Part shown: positions 18,623 through 27,028 of the stretch, piece after piece
Numbering within the stretch: position 1 is the stretch's first letter
Layout: each line of letters begins with the position of its first letter
Made by a program: the position numbers and the translations under genes
Notes under the pieces: model-generated
Told to the model about the DNA's origin: nothing
Database searches by the model: none
The model's input: only the letters and a program-made list of their open reading frames with translations
Assembly (NCBI GenBank): GCA_903892415.1
Contig: CAITIQ010000501.1
Location: 1 to 51,049, forward strand
From: an uncultured delta proteobacterium
GTDB lineage: Bacteria > Myxococcota_A > Polyangia > Polyangiales > Polyangiaceae
DNA length: 51,049 nucleotides
Direction: 5' to 3'

Positions 18623-19955
18623 GGCGATTCCGTTGCTTGCTTAGGATCGATGTGAACGAGCGACTCTTGAGGTCGGAGAGCTCGAGCCCCAGACGGTCGG
18701 TCATTTCGACTGCATCGAGCGCTCCACAATGGATGCCTCGCAAAAAGAAGTTGAGCAGACCTTGTCCCGTCGCTGCGTCGTCGAATACGTGCCCGACGAG
18801 GGTGGCGCGTGAAGCAACTGCAAGGAAGTTTACGAGCCTCTCCTGCATCGGCTCGAGGGACTTCAGGAAGAAGGCGTAAACCGCCGCATAACGAGCGGGC
18901 AGCTGGCCCGGATGCAGGTCCCAGCCCTGATAGAACCCGCTGCGCAAGGCGCTGGTGACGTTGTCGGCGTGGAGCCGATGCGCTGTTAGCAGGGCAGCCC
19001 GATTCTCGCGTTGTTGCTCTTGGCTGAGCTCGGCGTGACTCGCTCGGTGCAGTGGCACCGGCAGCACGTTGGTGGCGCCGTCGGACAGGAACACTCCACG
19101 GCCCGCCAAACTCAGCTGCATGATCTCGCGCGCAAAATCGCATGCGGGGTGTGCGAGCGATTGCGCCGAGGCGACCACGTTGCAGCTGGCGGTGTAGTCG
19201 TACGCACCGAAGTGCGCGCCAAAGCAGCGCCCCTTCGCCGCTTGCACCAAGTGAGGCAAGTTCGCCCGGCCTTCCGCGTCGAACAGCGCTTGAGGGGTCT
19301 CGACCATGAGCTCGATGCGCACGCTGCCCTCCGGCAGCTTCGCTTCGGCCTCGAGCGAGGAGAGCAAGTCCGCGAGTGCAGCTACTTGCGCCGGGATCGT
19401 CACTTTGGGCAGCGTGACCACGAAGTTGCTGGGCAAAGCTCCAAACAGCGCCGTAGAGAGTGTCCCGATGAACAGCTCCAGCGTTCGAAAGGCGCGCGCG
19501 CTCGACTCTTCACTGAAAGCTTTGATGCGCACGCCGACGAAAGGCGGCAACATCCCGGCCTGCTTGGCTGTGGCGAGCTCGGTGGCTGCGCGCACAGCTT
19601 CTGCGTCCTCCTCCTGATCCGAACGCAAGCCAAAGCCATCCTCGAAGTCGATGCGGAAGTCTTCGACGGGTTCGCTCTTGAGCTTGTGAGCCACGCGCTG
19701 GTAGAGCTGCTCCGCGGTCTTTGCGGAAAGGCCCAGCCCCAGCGCGTCGGAGAGCGCCGGCCCGCTATCGGCCAGCTCGCTCAGCGCACGAAGCGCCAGC
19801 TCACCCAGCTTGCGAGGGGTGGTGGCTTTAAACAAATGAGCGCCGCCGTACACAGTGTGCACCGGCTGGCGCTCCAGAAGGTCCCCAGGATAGTCGCGAC
19901 GAAAGGCAGCGTTTGCCCGCTTGAGCTCCAGCGCAAGTCGAGTTCGCGTCGCCAC
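18615..19955 (-). CDS. HpcH/HpaI aldolase / citrate-lyase-like protein (DUF6986 type)
   Basis: 446 residues from GTG 19955; an in-frame TTG one codon upstream is also possible, and GAGGT lies in range of either. Motifs suggest the PEP/pyruvate TIM-barrel superfamily: FRIDFEDGFG (acidic metal-binding loop), IELMVETPQAL (the Glu ligand strand) and GAHFGAYDYTA, then a long helical C-terminal part including HPGQLPARYAAVY. Citrate lyase beta and malyl-CoA lyase share such loops. The precise reaction is not known to me. It is coupled to the downstream DUF2378-like gene. Whether it metabolises ureidoglycolate or glyoxylate products from the purine genes is open; they are separated by the cbb3 operon. 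Confidence 0.65.
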   Translation of the reverse strand: MATRTRLALELKRANAAFRRDYPGDLLERQPVHTVYGGAHLFKATTPRKLGELALRALSELADSGPALSDALGLGLSAKTAEQLYQRVAHKLKSEPVEDFRIDFEDGFGLRSDQEEDAEAVRAATELATAKQAGMLPPFVGVRIKAFSEESSARAFRTLELFIGTLSTALFGALPSNFVVTLPKVTIPAQVAALADLLSSLEAEAKLPEGSVRIELMVETPQALFDAEGRANLPHLVQAAKGRCFGAHFGAYDYTASCNVVASAQSLAHPACDFAREIMQLSLAGRGVFLSDGATNVLPVPLHRASHAELSQEQQRENRAALLTAHRLHADNVTSALRSGFYQGWDLHPGQLPARYAAVYAFFLKSLEPMQERLVNFLAVASRATLVGHVFDDAATGQGLLNFFLRGIHCGALDAVEMTDRLGLELSDLKSRSFTSILSKQRNRHG

Positions 19956-19967
19956 CAAGGTCAGACC

Positions 19968-20903
19968 TCAGAACCCGCAGTTGGCGCGCATGCGCTCGGC
20001 ACCGAGCCAGCGAGCCGCCTTGCGCTTGGCGATGGTGTTCGGCAGGCGCTGATAGGGATCCCCATCGCCAGCCGCGAGCACCTCTTCCAGCGTCTTTACA
20101 TAGTTATCCTTGTCTTTGGTGTTGCAGTAGTAACGCACTGCGAGCTGCACTTTGGGCAGCAGGCTCTTGCCTTCAGAGATCGCGAGGGCCTTGTCGAACA
20201 GGCCCTTGGCCTCGTCGAGTTCGGCCATCGGCGTACGTGCATGGAACGAGGCCAGTACGACATAGCCGGAGCCGTTCATGTATGTCGGGTCAAGCTCGAC
20301 GCTCTTCTCCATCAGGGCGACGCCGACGTACAGCTCACCGACGAGCTCGGGCTTCTCCTTCGCCACGTTCACGCGACCAACCCAGGCGTTTCCAAGCCAG
20401 AACAGCTTCTCGGCGTCTTCCGGATCCTCGAAGTTCGCCAGGTAGGCCTTCATCGAATCGAGGTTGCGCGTTGCTTCTTTGAAGCCCGGCACATCCTGTT
20501 CAACCAGCTGGGTCCCGTACCAGATCGACCGCTCGTAGGCCTGCTCCGCGCGGCGCTTGTGGTAGTCCCAGTTGGCTCCGGTACCCTCAGCATCTTCGGT
20601 CGTTTCCATCGAGTCTTCGATAAAGCCGAAGGACACGCTGGCCCACGAACGCGTGAGCATGAACAGCGCGTCTTCATTCTCCGGAGCCAAGAACCGCATG
20701 CCTTCGATCTGCGCGAGACCGGCCATTGCAGCCTTCTCCGCCACCTCGTAGTCCCCGATGGTGTTAACCGCGACGCTGGCTTTGCGCGTCGACGAGATTT
20801 GACCATCCAACAGAATTTTCTTGATGCAACCGCTGGTACCGAAAGACGAGAGGGCGAGCAGCGCTGCGGGAACGAGGGTCGATAGACGGGCCATAGGCCG
20901 CAT
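19968..20903 (-). CDS. TRAP-transporter TatT-type lipoprotein
   Basis: 311 residues. The lipoprotein signal ends GTSGC. The mature protein is all-helical with TPR-like repeats and the features of the TatT (TRAP-associated) family: an early IKKILLDGQISSTRKA segment, a central LFWLGNAWVGRVN motif, and YNGSGY-type residues late in the chain (MNGSGYVVLASFHAR). TatT proteins form trimeric periplasmic assemblies that partner with TatP binding proteins. No TRAP permease or TatP is encoded nearby, so the partner is unknown. It is transcribed divergently from the next gene. Confidence 0.82.
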   Translation of the reverse strand: MRPMARLSTLVPAALLALSSFGTSGCIKKILLDGQISSTRKASVAVNTIGDYEVAEKAAMAGLAQIEGMRFLAPENEDALFMLTRSWASVSFGFIEDSMETTEDAEGTGANWDYHKRRAEQAYERSIWYGTQLVEQDVPGFKEATRNLDSMKAYLANFEDPEDAEKLFWLGNAWVGRVNVAKEKPELVGELYVGVALMEKSVELDPTYMNGSGYVVLASFHARTPMAELDEAKGLFDKALAISEGKSLLPKVQLAVRYYCNTKDKDNYVKTLEEVLAAGDGDPYQRLPNTIAKRKAARWLGAERMRANCGF

Positions 20904-20944
20904 GCGTACCCAAACCTGAGCCGGCTAGCAACTGTGACCAGGTG

Positions 20945-20972
20945 TTGATTGCGCGCGGGTAAGGCCTATGGT
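20945..20972 (+). promoter_or_regulatory. Possible sigma-70-type promoter for the 21033 gene
   Basis: TTGATT (20945-20950) and TATGGT (20967-20972) are separated by 16 bases in the 129-bp divergent region. They resemble -35 and -10 elements. The match is by eye only. Confidence 0.3.
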
Positions 20973-21032
20973 CCGTTCACCAAGGTGAAAAACGACGGAA
21001 CTGGACCTGGCGGATTCGGGGGTGGGACACGA

Positions 21033-21935
21033 ATGACCCAGGCCGACGTGCGGGAGGTCGCCACGGCCCGGACGATGGTGGCCTCCCCGCCGCTCGCGGT
21101 TCATCGCCCCGGCTCTGCGCTGACCGCGCTCGGCGTTGGGGCGCTACTTTCAACCATCTTTTTGGTCATGGGCATCGCCGTCAGTCGAGGACCGTTTGCT
21201 GCGGCGACACCAAGCGCTCAGACAGCAAGCTCCTCTGCGCCGCCCGCTCCGGCGAATCCCGCTCCGGCGACGGCAACGGCGAGCTCCAGGGCGGGCGAGA
21301 TCGTTCCTGAGCCGTCGGTCAGCGCGCCGCCCGAGGTCCAGCCCGGCTCCTCGCCAGGCGCTGCAGCTGGGCCTGTCGATTCCGAACCGATGCGAGCTGC
21401 GCGAGCCGAGCTCGCTGACGCGCTCAAGAAAGGGGACACCAAGCGAGCGACCGATACGCTCAAGCTCGTGCTCGCGCTGGACGTCAACGCCCTGGCCGAC
21501 GCCGAAGTTCGGCAAATAACGCTGCGGCTCGCGCAAACGGTCAGCCTCCTACCGGCACCTCGCCCGGCTGAGTTTTTCGAGCTACTCAAGGGCGGCGGGG
21601 GACCGCGTGGACTCGATGTTCTTTACGAATTGGTGGCCAACCGTGGCGGCTCGCGCGCTGCCGAGGCCGCCGCCGATGCTCTACGCGATCCTGCAGTGGT
21701 TGCTCGCGGATCGGCGGCATTTCAGATCGCCTGGGAGTTCCGCCAAGCGGAGACGTGTGAGGCCAAGCGGCCACTCCTGAAACGCTTGGCTGCCGATGGG
21801 GATACGCGCGCCTTTGGTCTGCTAGTGATCGCCAAACAGCGCTGTCGCAGGGGCGCCAAGTGTTGTGATTTCAAAGGGCCTGACGTAGATCAAACCTTTG
21901 AAACGCTGAAGGTGCGTACGGCCCAACCACGTTGA
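21033..21935 (+). CDS. Single-TM hypothetical protein with cysteine-containing C-terminus
   Basis: 300 residues from ATG 21033; the frame is open 28 codons further upstream but those are Gly-rich and have no SD. A short cytosolic N-terminus is followed by one TM helix (ALGVGALLSTIFLVMGIAV), a long Pro/Ala/Ser linker, and a helical extracytoplasmic domain. The end has a pattern CEAKRPLLKRL...QRC...KCC that I associate with the C-terminal region of some myxobacterial Ser/Thr kinases; here there is no kinase domain. Function unknown. Confidence 0.6.
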   Translation: MTQADVREVATARTMVASPPLAVHRPGSALTALGVGALLSTIFLVMGIAVSRGPFAAATPSAQTASSSAPPAPANPAPATATASSRAGEIVPEPSVSAPPEVQPGSSPGAAAGPVDSEPMRAARAELADALKKGDTKRATDTLKLVLALDVNALADAEVRQITLRLAQTVSLLPAPRPAEFFELLKGGGGPRGLDVLYELVANRGGSRAAEAAADALRDPAVVARGSAAFQIAWEFRQAETCEAKRPLLKRLAADGDTRAFGLLVIAKQRCRRGAKCCDFKGPDVDQTFETLKVRTAQPR

Positions 21936-21943
21936 GCTTGACT

Positions 21944-21980
21944 GTTCATGGTTTGGTGGTATCCCGTACAAACCATGAAC
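21944..21980. repeat. Perfect 12-bp inverted repeat over a start codon
   Basis: GTTCATGGTTTG (21944-21955) is repeated in inverse as CAAACCATGAAC (21969-21980), with a 13-base loop. The right arm contains the ATG at 21975-21977; the left arm contains an in-frame ATG at 21948. In RNA this would form a hairpin hiding the start codon. It lies nine bases after the upstream stop. No T-run follows, so it does not look like a Rho-independent terminator. It could alternatively be an operator. Confidence 0.7.
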
Positions 21981-22523
21981 AACTGGTTGCCCAAGTCCGT
22001 CATCCTCTCTGGTGCGCTCGGAGCGCTCTCCTTGCTGCCCGTTCGGCTCGACGCGGCGACGGTCGGTGAAGCTGCACCGCAAGCCAAGGTCGTGGATGTC
22101 GACGACAAGGCGCTGTGGACTTCGGACCTCAAAGGCAGCACCGCCATCGTCTTTTACGAGGACAAAGACTCGGGCGAGGTCAACCGTGCGCTCAAAGACG
22201 AGCTGAAGAGCTTGATGGGCGAGGAAGGCATGGGCGGGATCCGCGTCGTTCCGGTCGCTGACGTCAGCGACTACAACAGCTGGCCCTCTCGCGGCTTCGT
22301 CAAAGACGCGGTGCGCGACGAGTCGAAGAAGGCCGGCGTGACCATCTATTGCGATTGGGACGCGTCTTACCGCAAGGCCTTCGACCTGTCGAAAGGCACG
22401 AGTAACGTCGTCGTGGTGGGCCGCGACGGCTTCGTAAAGGTCTCGACCAGCGGCGCGATCAAAGAGGCGCGTCGCAAGGCCATCCTCGAGGTGCTGCGCA
22501 ACGACGTGGCCAAAAAAGACTAG
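21975..22523 (+). CDS. Exported YtfJ-like thioredoxin-fold protein
   Basis: 182 residues from ATG 21975, chosen because it gives a clean signal peptide (SVILSGALGALSLLPVRLDAA). The in-frame ATG at 21948 adds nine residues before it. The mature part begins like a peroxiredoxin/thioredoxin fold (VGEAAPQAKVVDVDDKALWTSDLKG) but has no CxxC or active-site cysteine; the single Cys lies in TIYCDWD. It resembles the YtfJ-type periplasmic proteins, including a DxxxxRKAFDL strand-helix and VVVVGRDGFVKV. Enzymatic role uncertain. The start codon sits in an inverted repeat. Confidence 0.62.
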   Translation: MNNWLPKSVILSGALGALSLLPVRLDAATVGEAAPQAKVVDVDDKALWTSDLKGSTAIVFYEDKDSGEVNRALKDELKSLMGEEGMGGIRVVPVADVSDYNSWPSRGFVKDAVRDESKKAGVTIYCDWDASYRKAFDLSKGTSNVVVVGRDGFVKVSTSGAIKEARRKAILEVLRNDVAKKD

Positions 22524-22575
22524 TCGCATCGCAGCTGTTCAACGTTGATCGAACCCTGCAGCGAGCCGAGGAACC

Positions 22576-24117
22576 ATGGATGGTAACGCGCGTGTGAGCA
22601 AAGTTGGTGACGGGCAAGAGCGCTTGGAGTCGCGTCCCCACGCGGTGGTCATCGGCAGCGGGTTCGGTGGACTGGCCGCCGCCGTGCGCCTCGGAGCGCG
22701 CGGCTATCGCGTGACGGTGCTCGAGAAGCTGGATGCCCCGGGCGGTCGAGCCTACGTTCATAAGCAAGACGGCTTCGTCTTCGACGCCGGGCCCACCGTG
22801 ATCACGGCGCCCCAACTGTTCGAGGACCTATGGGCGCTCGCCGGCCGCAAGCTGAGCGACGACATCGATCTGAGGCCGGTAACGCCCTTCTACCGCATCC
22901 TCTTCAACGACGGAGAGACCTTCGACTACACGGGCGACGCGGCGGACATGGATAGGCAGATAGCGCGCCTGTGCCCGTCCGACGTAGCGGGGTATCACCG
23001 CTTCCTCGAAATGAGCGAGAAGATCTTCGCCGTCGGCTTCGAGAAGCTCGCCCACGTGCCTTTTGGCAGCGTGATGGATATGGCGCGCATCGTTCCGGCG
23101 ATGATGAAGCTCGCCAGCTATCGCACGGTTTACAGCCTGGTGGCGAAGTACGTGAAGGACGACAAGCTGCGGCAGGTGATGAGCTTTCATCCGCTGCTCG
23201 TCGGCGGAAACCCGTTCTCCACCACCTCGATCTACACGTTGATCGCGTTCCTCGAGCGCAAGTGGGGCGTGCACTTCCCGATGGGCGGTACCGGCGCGCT
23301 GATTCGTGGCCTGGTCTCGCTGATTGAAGGTCAGGGCGGCTCGGTGCGGCTCAATGCTCCTGTGCGCAAGATCCTGGTCGAGGCCGGCGAGGCTCGCGGC
23401 GTCGAGCTCGAGTCCGGCGAGAAGATCAGCTCTAGCATCGTTGTGTCGAACGCCGACGCCGCCTGGACCTATCGCTACCTGGTGGACGGTGAGCACCGGA
23501 AGAAGTGGACTGACCGCAAGATCGATCGCTCGCGCTTCTCGATGGGGCTGTTCGTTTGGTACTTCGGCACCAAGCGCAAGTACGAGAACTGCGCGCACCA
23601 CACCATTTTGCTCGGGCCGCGTTACAAGGGCCTGCTCGACGACATCTTCGAGAACCACGTACTAGCCGAGGATTTCAGCCTGTATTTGCATCGGCCAACG
23701 GCGACAGACCCCTCTCTGGCGCCCGAGGGATGTGACGGGTTCTACGTGCTCTCACCGGTGCCGAATCTGCTCTCCGGTACCGATTGGGATCGTCAGGCTG
23801 AGCTCTATCGCAAAAAGATTGAGCGCAAGTTGGAGGAGACTGTTTTGCCTGGTCTCTCTGACGCCATCATCTCCTCGCGCGTCACCACGCCCCAAGAGTT
23901 CCAGGACCGGCTAGCGAGCTACCGAGGTGCGGCCTTCGGCTTTGAGCCGGTGCTCACGCAGAGCGCCTACTTCCGACCGCACAACCGCAGCGAGGACATC
24001 AAGAACCTATTCTTGGTCGGCGCTGGTACGCATCCAGGCGCTGGCGTCCCCGGCGTGCTGTCATCGGCCAGGGTGCTTGATACCGTGGTACCGGATGCCC
24101 AGCACTTCGTTAAGTAG
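22576..24117 (+). CDS. crtI: Phytoene desaturase
   Basis: 513 residues. FAD-dependent CrtI-type enzyme that desaturates phytoene to lycopene or neurosporene. N-terminal dinucleotide fold VVIGSGFGGLAAAVRL, followed by EKLDAPGGRAY and FDAGPTVIT; the C-terminal CrtI signature NLFLVGAGTHPGAGVPGV is complete. Size is normal. SD GAGGAACC precedes ATG 22576. Its 3' end overlaps crtB by 23 bases. It is the first gene of a crtI-crtB-cruA operon. Confidence 0.95.
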   Translation: MDGNARVSKVGDGQERLESRPHAVVIGSGFGGLAAAVRLGARGYRVTVLEKLDAPGGRAYVHKQDGFVFDAGPTVITAPQLFEDLWALAGRKLSDDIDLRPVTPFYRILFNDGETFDYTGDAADMDRQIARLCPSDVAGYHRFLEMSEKIFAVGFEKLAHVPFGSVMDMARIVPAMMKLASYRTVYSLVAKYVKDDKLRQVMSFHPLLVGGNPFSTTSIYTLIAFLERKWGVHFPMGGTGALIRGLVSLIEGQGGSVRLNAPVRKILVEAGEARGVELESGEKISSSIVVSNADAAWTYRYLVDGEHRKKWTDRKIDRSRFSMGLFVWYFGTKRKYENCAHHTILLGPRYKGLLDDIFENHVLAEDFSLYLHRPTATDPSLAPEGCDGFYVLSPVPNLLSGTDWDRQAELYRKKIERKLEETVLPGLSDAIISSRVTTPQEFQDRLASYRGAAFGFEPVLTQSAYFRPHNRSEDIKNLFLVGAGTHPGAGVPGVLSSARVLDTVVPDAQHFVK

Positions 24118-25045
24118 CGCGGCCGCGGCCGACCTCGCGACCTGCCGCGAGATCCTGAGCCGCGGTTCGAAGAGCTTTGCGCTGGCCTCGCGGCTATTGC
24201 CGGCGCGGCTCCGTGATTCGGCAGCGGCGCTGTACGCCTTTTGCCGCGTGGCCGACGACGCTGTCGATGAGGACGCCGCCAACGCCGACTCGGCGCTGGC
24301 CGATCTGCGGCGGAGGCTGGCCGGCATCGAGCGTGATCGGCCCGACGAGCACCCCGTGGATCGCGCGCTGGCTCGCGTGGTCGCAGCGACGTCGCTGCCG
24401 GTGGCACCGCTCGAGGCGCTGCTCGAGGGCTTCGAGTGGGACGTCAAAGGGCGCCACTACCACAGCATGGAAGACGTATTCGCATACGGCGCTCGGGTGG
24501 CCGGCACGATAGGCGTTTTGATGACCGTACTGATGGGGCGTCGCGAGCCTCACGTACTGGCCCGAGCCTGCGATCTTGGCGTCGCGATGCAGCTCACCAA
24601 CATCGCGCGCGACGTCGGGGAGGACGCTCGCAATGGGCGGCTCTATCTACCGCGGACCGAGCTGCTCGCGCTGGGCGTCGAGCCGGAGGCTTGGCTGCGC
24701 GAGCCGCGCTTTACGCCCGAAATCGCCGAGCTCGTGCGCAGGTTGATGAGCGAGGCGGAGCTGCTTTACGCCCGCTCCGATTCGGGGGTGCCGCTGCTAC
24801 CCGCCGATTGCCGCTTGCCCATCCGCTCGGCTCGTTTGGTTTACTCGGATATCCATCGATCGATCATCTCCAATCACTACGACACCGTGAGTCAGCGGGC
24901 TTATACGAGTAAACCGCGTAAACTCTATTTGATAGCAAAGGCCTTCTTTCGCGGTTTGCTGCAAGCTCGCTCGCCGGAGCTCGAGCAAGCGCCGCCGCTC
25001 GAGGCCGTGCGTTTCTTGTGTCAGGGAGCGCCCCATGAGTCCTAA
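24095..25045 (+). CDS. crtB: Phytoene synthase
   Basis: 316 residues. Joins two geranylgeranyl diphosphates head to head to make phytoene. Both Asp-rich prenyl-binding motifs are present: DDAVDED (about residue 55) and NIARDVGEDA (about 170), with the flanking QLTN(I) helix. The reading frame is open further upstream inside crtI, but ATG 24095 gives the expected N-terminus just before ILSRGSKSF. It overlaps crtI by 23 bases and the next gene by 11 bases. Confidence 0.94.
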   Translation: MPSTSLSSAAAADLATCREILSRGSKSFALASRLLPARLRDSAAALYAFCRVADDAVDEDAANADSALADLRRRLAGIERDRPDEHPVDRALARVVAATSLPVAPLEALLEGFEWDVKGRHYHSMEDVFAYGARVAGTIGVLMTVLMGRREPHVLARACDLGVAMQLTNIARDVGEDARNGRLYLPRTELLALGVEPEAWLREPRFTPEIAELVRRLMSEAELLYARSDSGVPLLPADCRLPIRSARLVYSDIHRSIISNHYDTVSQRAYTSKPRKLYLIAKAFFRGLLQARSPELEQAPPLEAVRFLCQGAPHES

Positions 25046-26462
25046 CGCGGCCGATAAAGTTCGTGAGGCGGGCGGAGAAGCGCTGCTCGAGCGGCTGCTC
25101 TTTTTGGACCAGCTCTCGACTGGAGCAAAGGCGCCGGGCGAGACCCAGCCGATCGCCAGCGAAGGCAACCTCGACTTCGACGTCGTGTTGCTCGGTGGCG
25201 GCCTTTCGTTGGTGTACGCGCCGCTCTTGGCCGACGCAGGCTTTCGTGTGGCGGTGGTCGAGCGCTCGCGTGCAGGCGTGGCTCACCGCGAGTGGAACGC
25301 GAGCCGCGCAGAGCTGCAGCTGCTGGTGGACAGCAAGCTAGTGACCGCGGCTGAACTCGATCAGGAACTGATCGTCGCCAAGTACGACTACGGCATCTTC
25401 CGCTGGCACGGCGCGGGCGAACAACGCGTGAAGAACGTGCTCGATTGCGCGCTCGATGCGGGGCCGCTCTTGGCCAAGGTGCGGGAGCGGGCCGAGGCGA
25501 AGGGCGTGGTCTTCTTCGACCATTGTTCGGTGCAGGCTGAGACCGCCAACCAATACGGCGTCGCGCTCGCGCTGCGCGGAGAGTCTTGCCCCGCGCGACT
25601 CACGGCCCGGGTGGTGGTCGACGGGCGGGGCTCGGCGAGCCCGTACGCCGCCGCCGATCTGATTTGTCCGACGGTGGGCGGCGTGTTGCAGGGGCTCGAG
25701 GTTGGAGACGGTCCTAAACAAATCCAGCCGAACGTCGGTGAAATTTTGGTCACCACGGAGGGTATTCAAGCTGGGCGGCAACACCTTTGGGAGGCCTTCC
25801 CGGGGCGCCCTGGGGATACCACCGTATATTTATTCTATTATGCAGAGGCGCACACGCGCCGGCCGGGCGCGCTGCTCGAGCTTTACGCCCGCTTCTTCGA
25901 TACCCTCGGCGGCTACAAGGCTGGACAGGCTACGTTGTTGCGCCCAACCTTCGGCTTCATCCCCGGTTGGACCCGCCTCAGTCCCGGGCCCACGTCGGGC
26001 CATCCGCGGATCGTGCTGGTCGGAGACGCTGGTGCGCGCCATTCACCCTTAACGTTCTGCGGCTTCGGCGCGACCTTGCGAGCCTTGCCGCAGATCGTGC
26101 CGGTGGTGGAGGCGGCACTGCAGGGCGTAGTACGAAGTTTTGACGAGGCCTCGGTGCACCGTGGCACCGGCGCGTTGGCGATGCTGCTGGCTCGTCCGCC
26201 CAGCGCACAGCGCCAAGCGAACGATTGGAACGAGCTGTTTGATGCGGCCTTCTCCACGCTCGAGAGCATGGGGCCCGAGCCGTTCCAGCGCCTGCTACGC
26301 GATGAGATGGGTGAGGCCGAGTTCATTCGCTTTTTGACGCGTACCTCGGTCAAACGGCCGCGCGTCTATCTCGATGTAGCGCGGCAGTTGGGCTTGGGGC
26401 GCACCATGCGTTGGGGCGCGGGCCTGTTCGGCCCGGCGGCTTTGCGCGCTCAACTTGGGTGA
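25035..26462 (+). CDS. cruA: CruA-type lycopene cyclase (FAD-dependent)
   Basis: 475 residues. The N-terminal FAD fold (DVVLLGGGLSLVYAPLLADAGF, then VVERS) is followed by the EWNASRAELQLLV segment, which matches the EWNISRxEL motif of CruA/CruP cyclases known from green sulfur bacteria and cyanobacteria. Later motifs include VVVDGRGSASP and a GDAGARHSPLTFCGFGATLR loop at the end of the FAD domain. It is neither CrtY nor the heterodimeric CrtYc/Yd type. Placement directly after crtB, with an 11-base overlap, supports cyclisation of lycopene. A CruP-like paralogue of other function is the main alternative. Confidence 0.8.
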   Translation: MSPNAADKVREAGGEALLERLLFLDQLSTGAKAPGETQPIASEGNLDFDVVLLGGGLSLVYAPLLADAGFRVAVVERSRAGVAHREWNASRAELQLLVDSKLVTAAELDQELIVAKYDYGIFRWHGAGEQRVKNVLDCALDAGPLLAKVRERAEAKGVVFFDHCSVQAETANQYGVALALRGESCPARLTARVVVDGRGSASPYAAADLICPTVGGVLQGLEVGDGPKQIQPNVGEILVTTEGIQAGRQHLWEAFPGRPGDTTVYLFYYAEAHTRRPGALLELYARFFDTLGGYKAGQATLLRPTFGFIPGWTRLSPGPTSGHPRIVLVGDAGARHSPLTFCGFGATLRALPQIVPVVEAALQGVVRSFDEASVHRGTGALAMLLARPPSAQRQANDWNELFDAAFSTLESMGPEPFQRLLRDEMGEAEFIRFLTRTSVKRPRVYLDVARQLGLGRTMRWGAGLFGPAALRAQLG

Positions 26463-26481
26463 CCCCCACGCAAGCCGAGCG

Positions 26482-26501
26482 GTGCGGCTCAGGGGCCGCA
26501 C
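26482..26501. terminator. Possible bidirectional hairpin between cruA and a convergent gene
   Basis: GTGCGGC (26482-26488) pairs with GCCGCAC (26495-26501) over a six-base loop. The hairpin contains the stop codon of the minus-strand lipoprotein and follows the cruA stop by 20 bases. No T-run is present, so termination strength is uncertain. Confidence 0.4.
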
Positions 26502-27010
26502 ACTCCGGCGGTGCAGTTGAAACCCGCGCTGCAATCGGCGCTGGTGATGCAGGCGCCGCCGCAGGCGCTGCCGAGCACGGTGTCGTCGGCTGGAGCGCAA
26601 TCAACGATGTCGGGTGAACCATCGTTATCGCCGTCAGGCCCTGCGTCTCGTTCGAGCACGCCGCCGGCGCTGTCCGAACCCACGGCCGCGATGAAGCGAT
26701 CGGTTTCGGCGTCCTCGAGGTAGAGCGTGTCGGAAAGAACGCCCGGCAAGCTTGCGCTAAAGGCGCCTTGTGCATCGACGGGCACCTCCACCGAACGCGG
26801 AACGACAGTGGGATTCGTCACGCGCAAGGTGAAACCACCGGGCGTTATCGACTGATCCTGCCCGACCAACGTCACCGTCATTTCCTCCCCAACCGTCAGC
26901 GACATCTCGGCGGTGTCGAGCGAGGGCGGATCCGGCAAGGGCGTGGCTACGCAGGAGGCGAGCCACGCGAGGCAAAGCGCGAGCGGTAGGGCAAGGATCG
27001 AGGTTCGCAT
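26489..27010 (-). CDS. Small lipoprotein with cysteine-rich C-terminus
   Basis: 173 residues. Signal and lipobox at LAWLASC. The middle is a small beta-rich domain (VGEEMTVTLVGQ, GGFTLRVTNPTVVP) like a carboxypeptidase-regulatory or Ig-type fold. It then has DAGPDGDNDGSPDIVDC, a short calcium-binding-like Asp run typical of thrombospondin type 3 repeats, and a final ITSADCSAGFNCTAGVC repeat. The last repeat matches those in the gene immediately upstream. Probably surface-exposed; function unknown. Confidence 0.6.
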   Translation of the reverse strand: MRTSILALPLALCLAWLASCVATPLPDPPSLDTAEMSLTVGEEMTVTLVGQDQSITPGGFTLRVTNPTVVPRSVEVPVDAQGAFSASLPGVLSDTLYLEDAETDRFIAAVGSDSAGGVLERDAGPDGDNDGSPDIVDCAPADDTVLGSACGGACITSADCSAGFNCTAGVCGP

Positions 27011-27028
27011 CGTAAGAACAGCTTCAGA

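Noticed and set aside
19011..20885. 624-codon plus-strand frame over the lyase-like and TatT genes
   Set aside because: Opposite to two well-supported genes and spanning both; random composition.
21944..21980. Reading the inverted repeat as a terminator of the 21033 gene
   Set aside because: No T-run follows, and one arm holds the start codon of the next gene.
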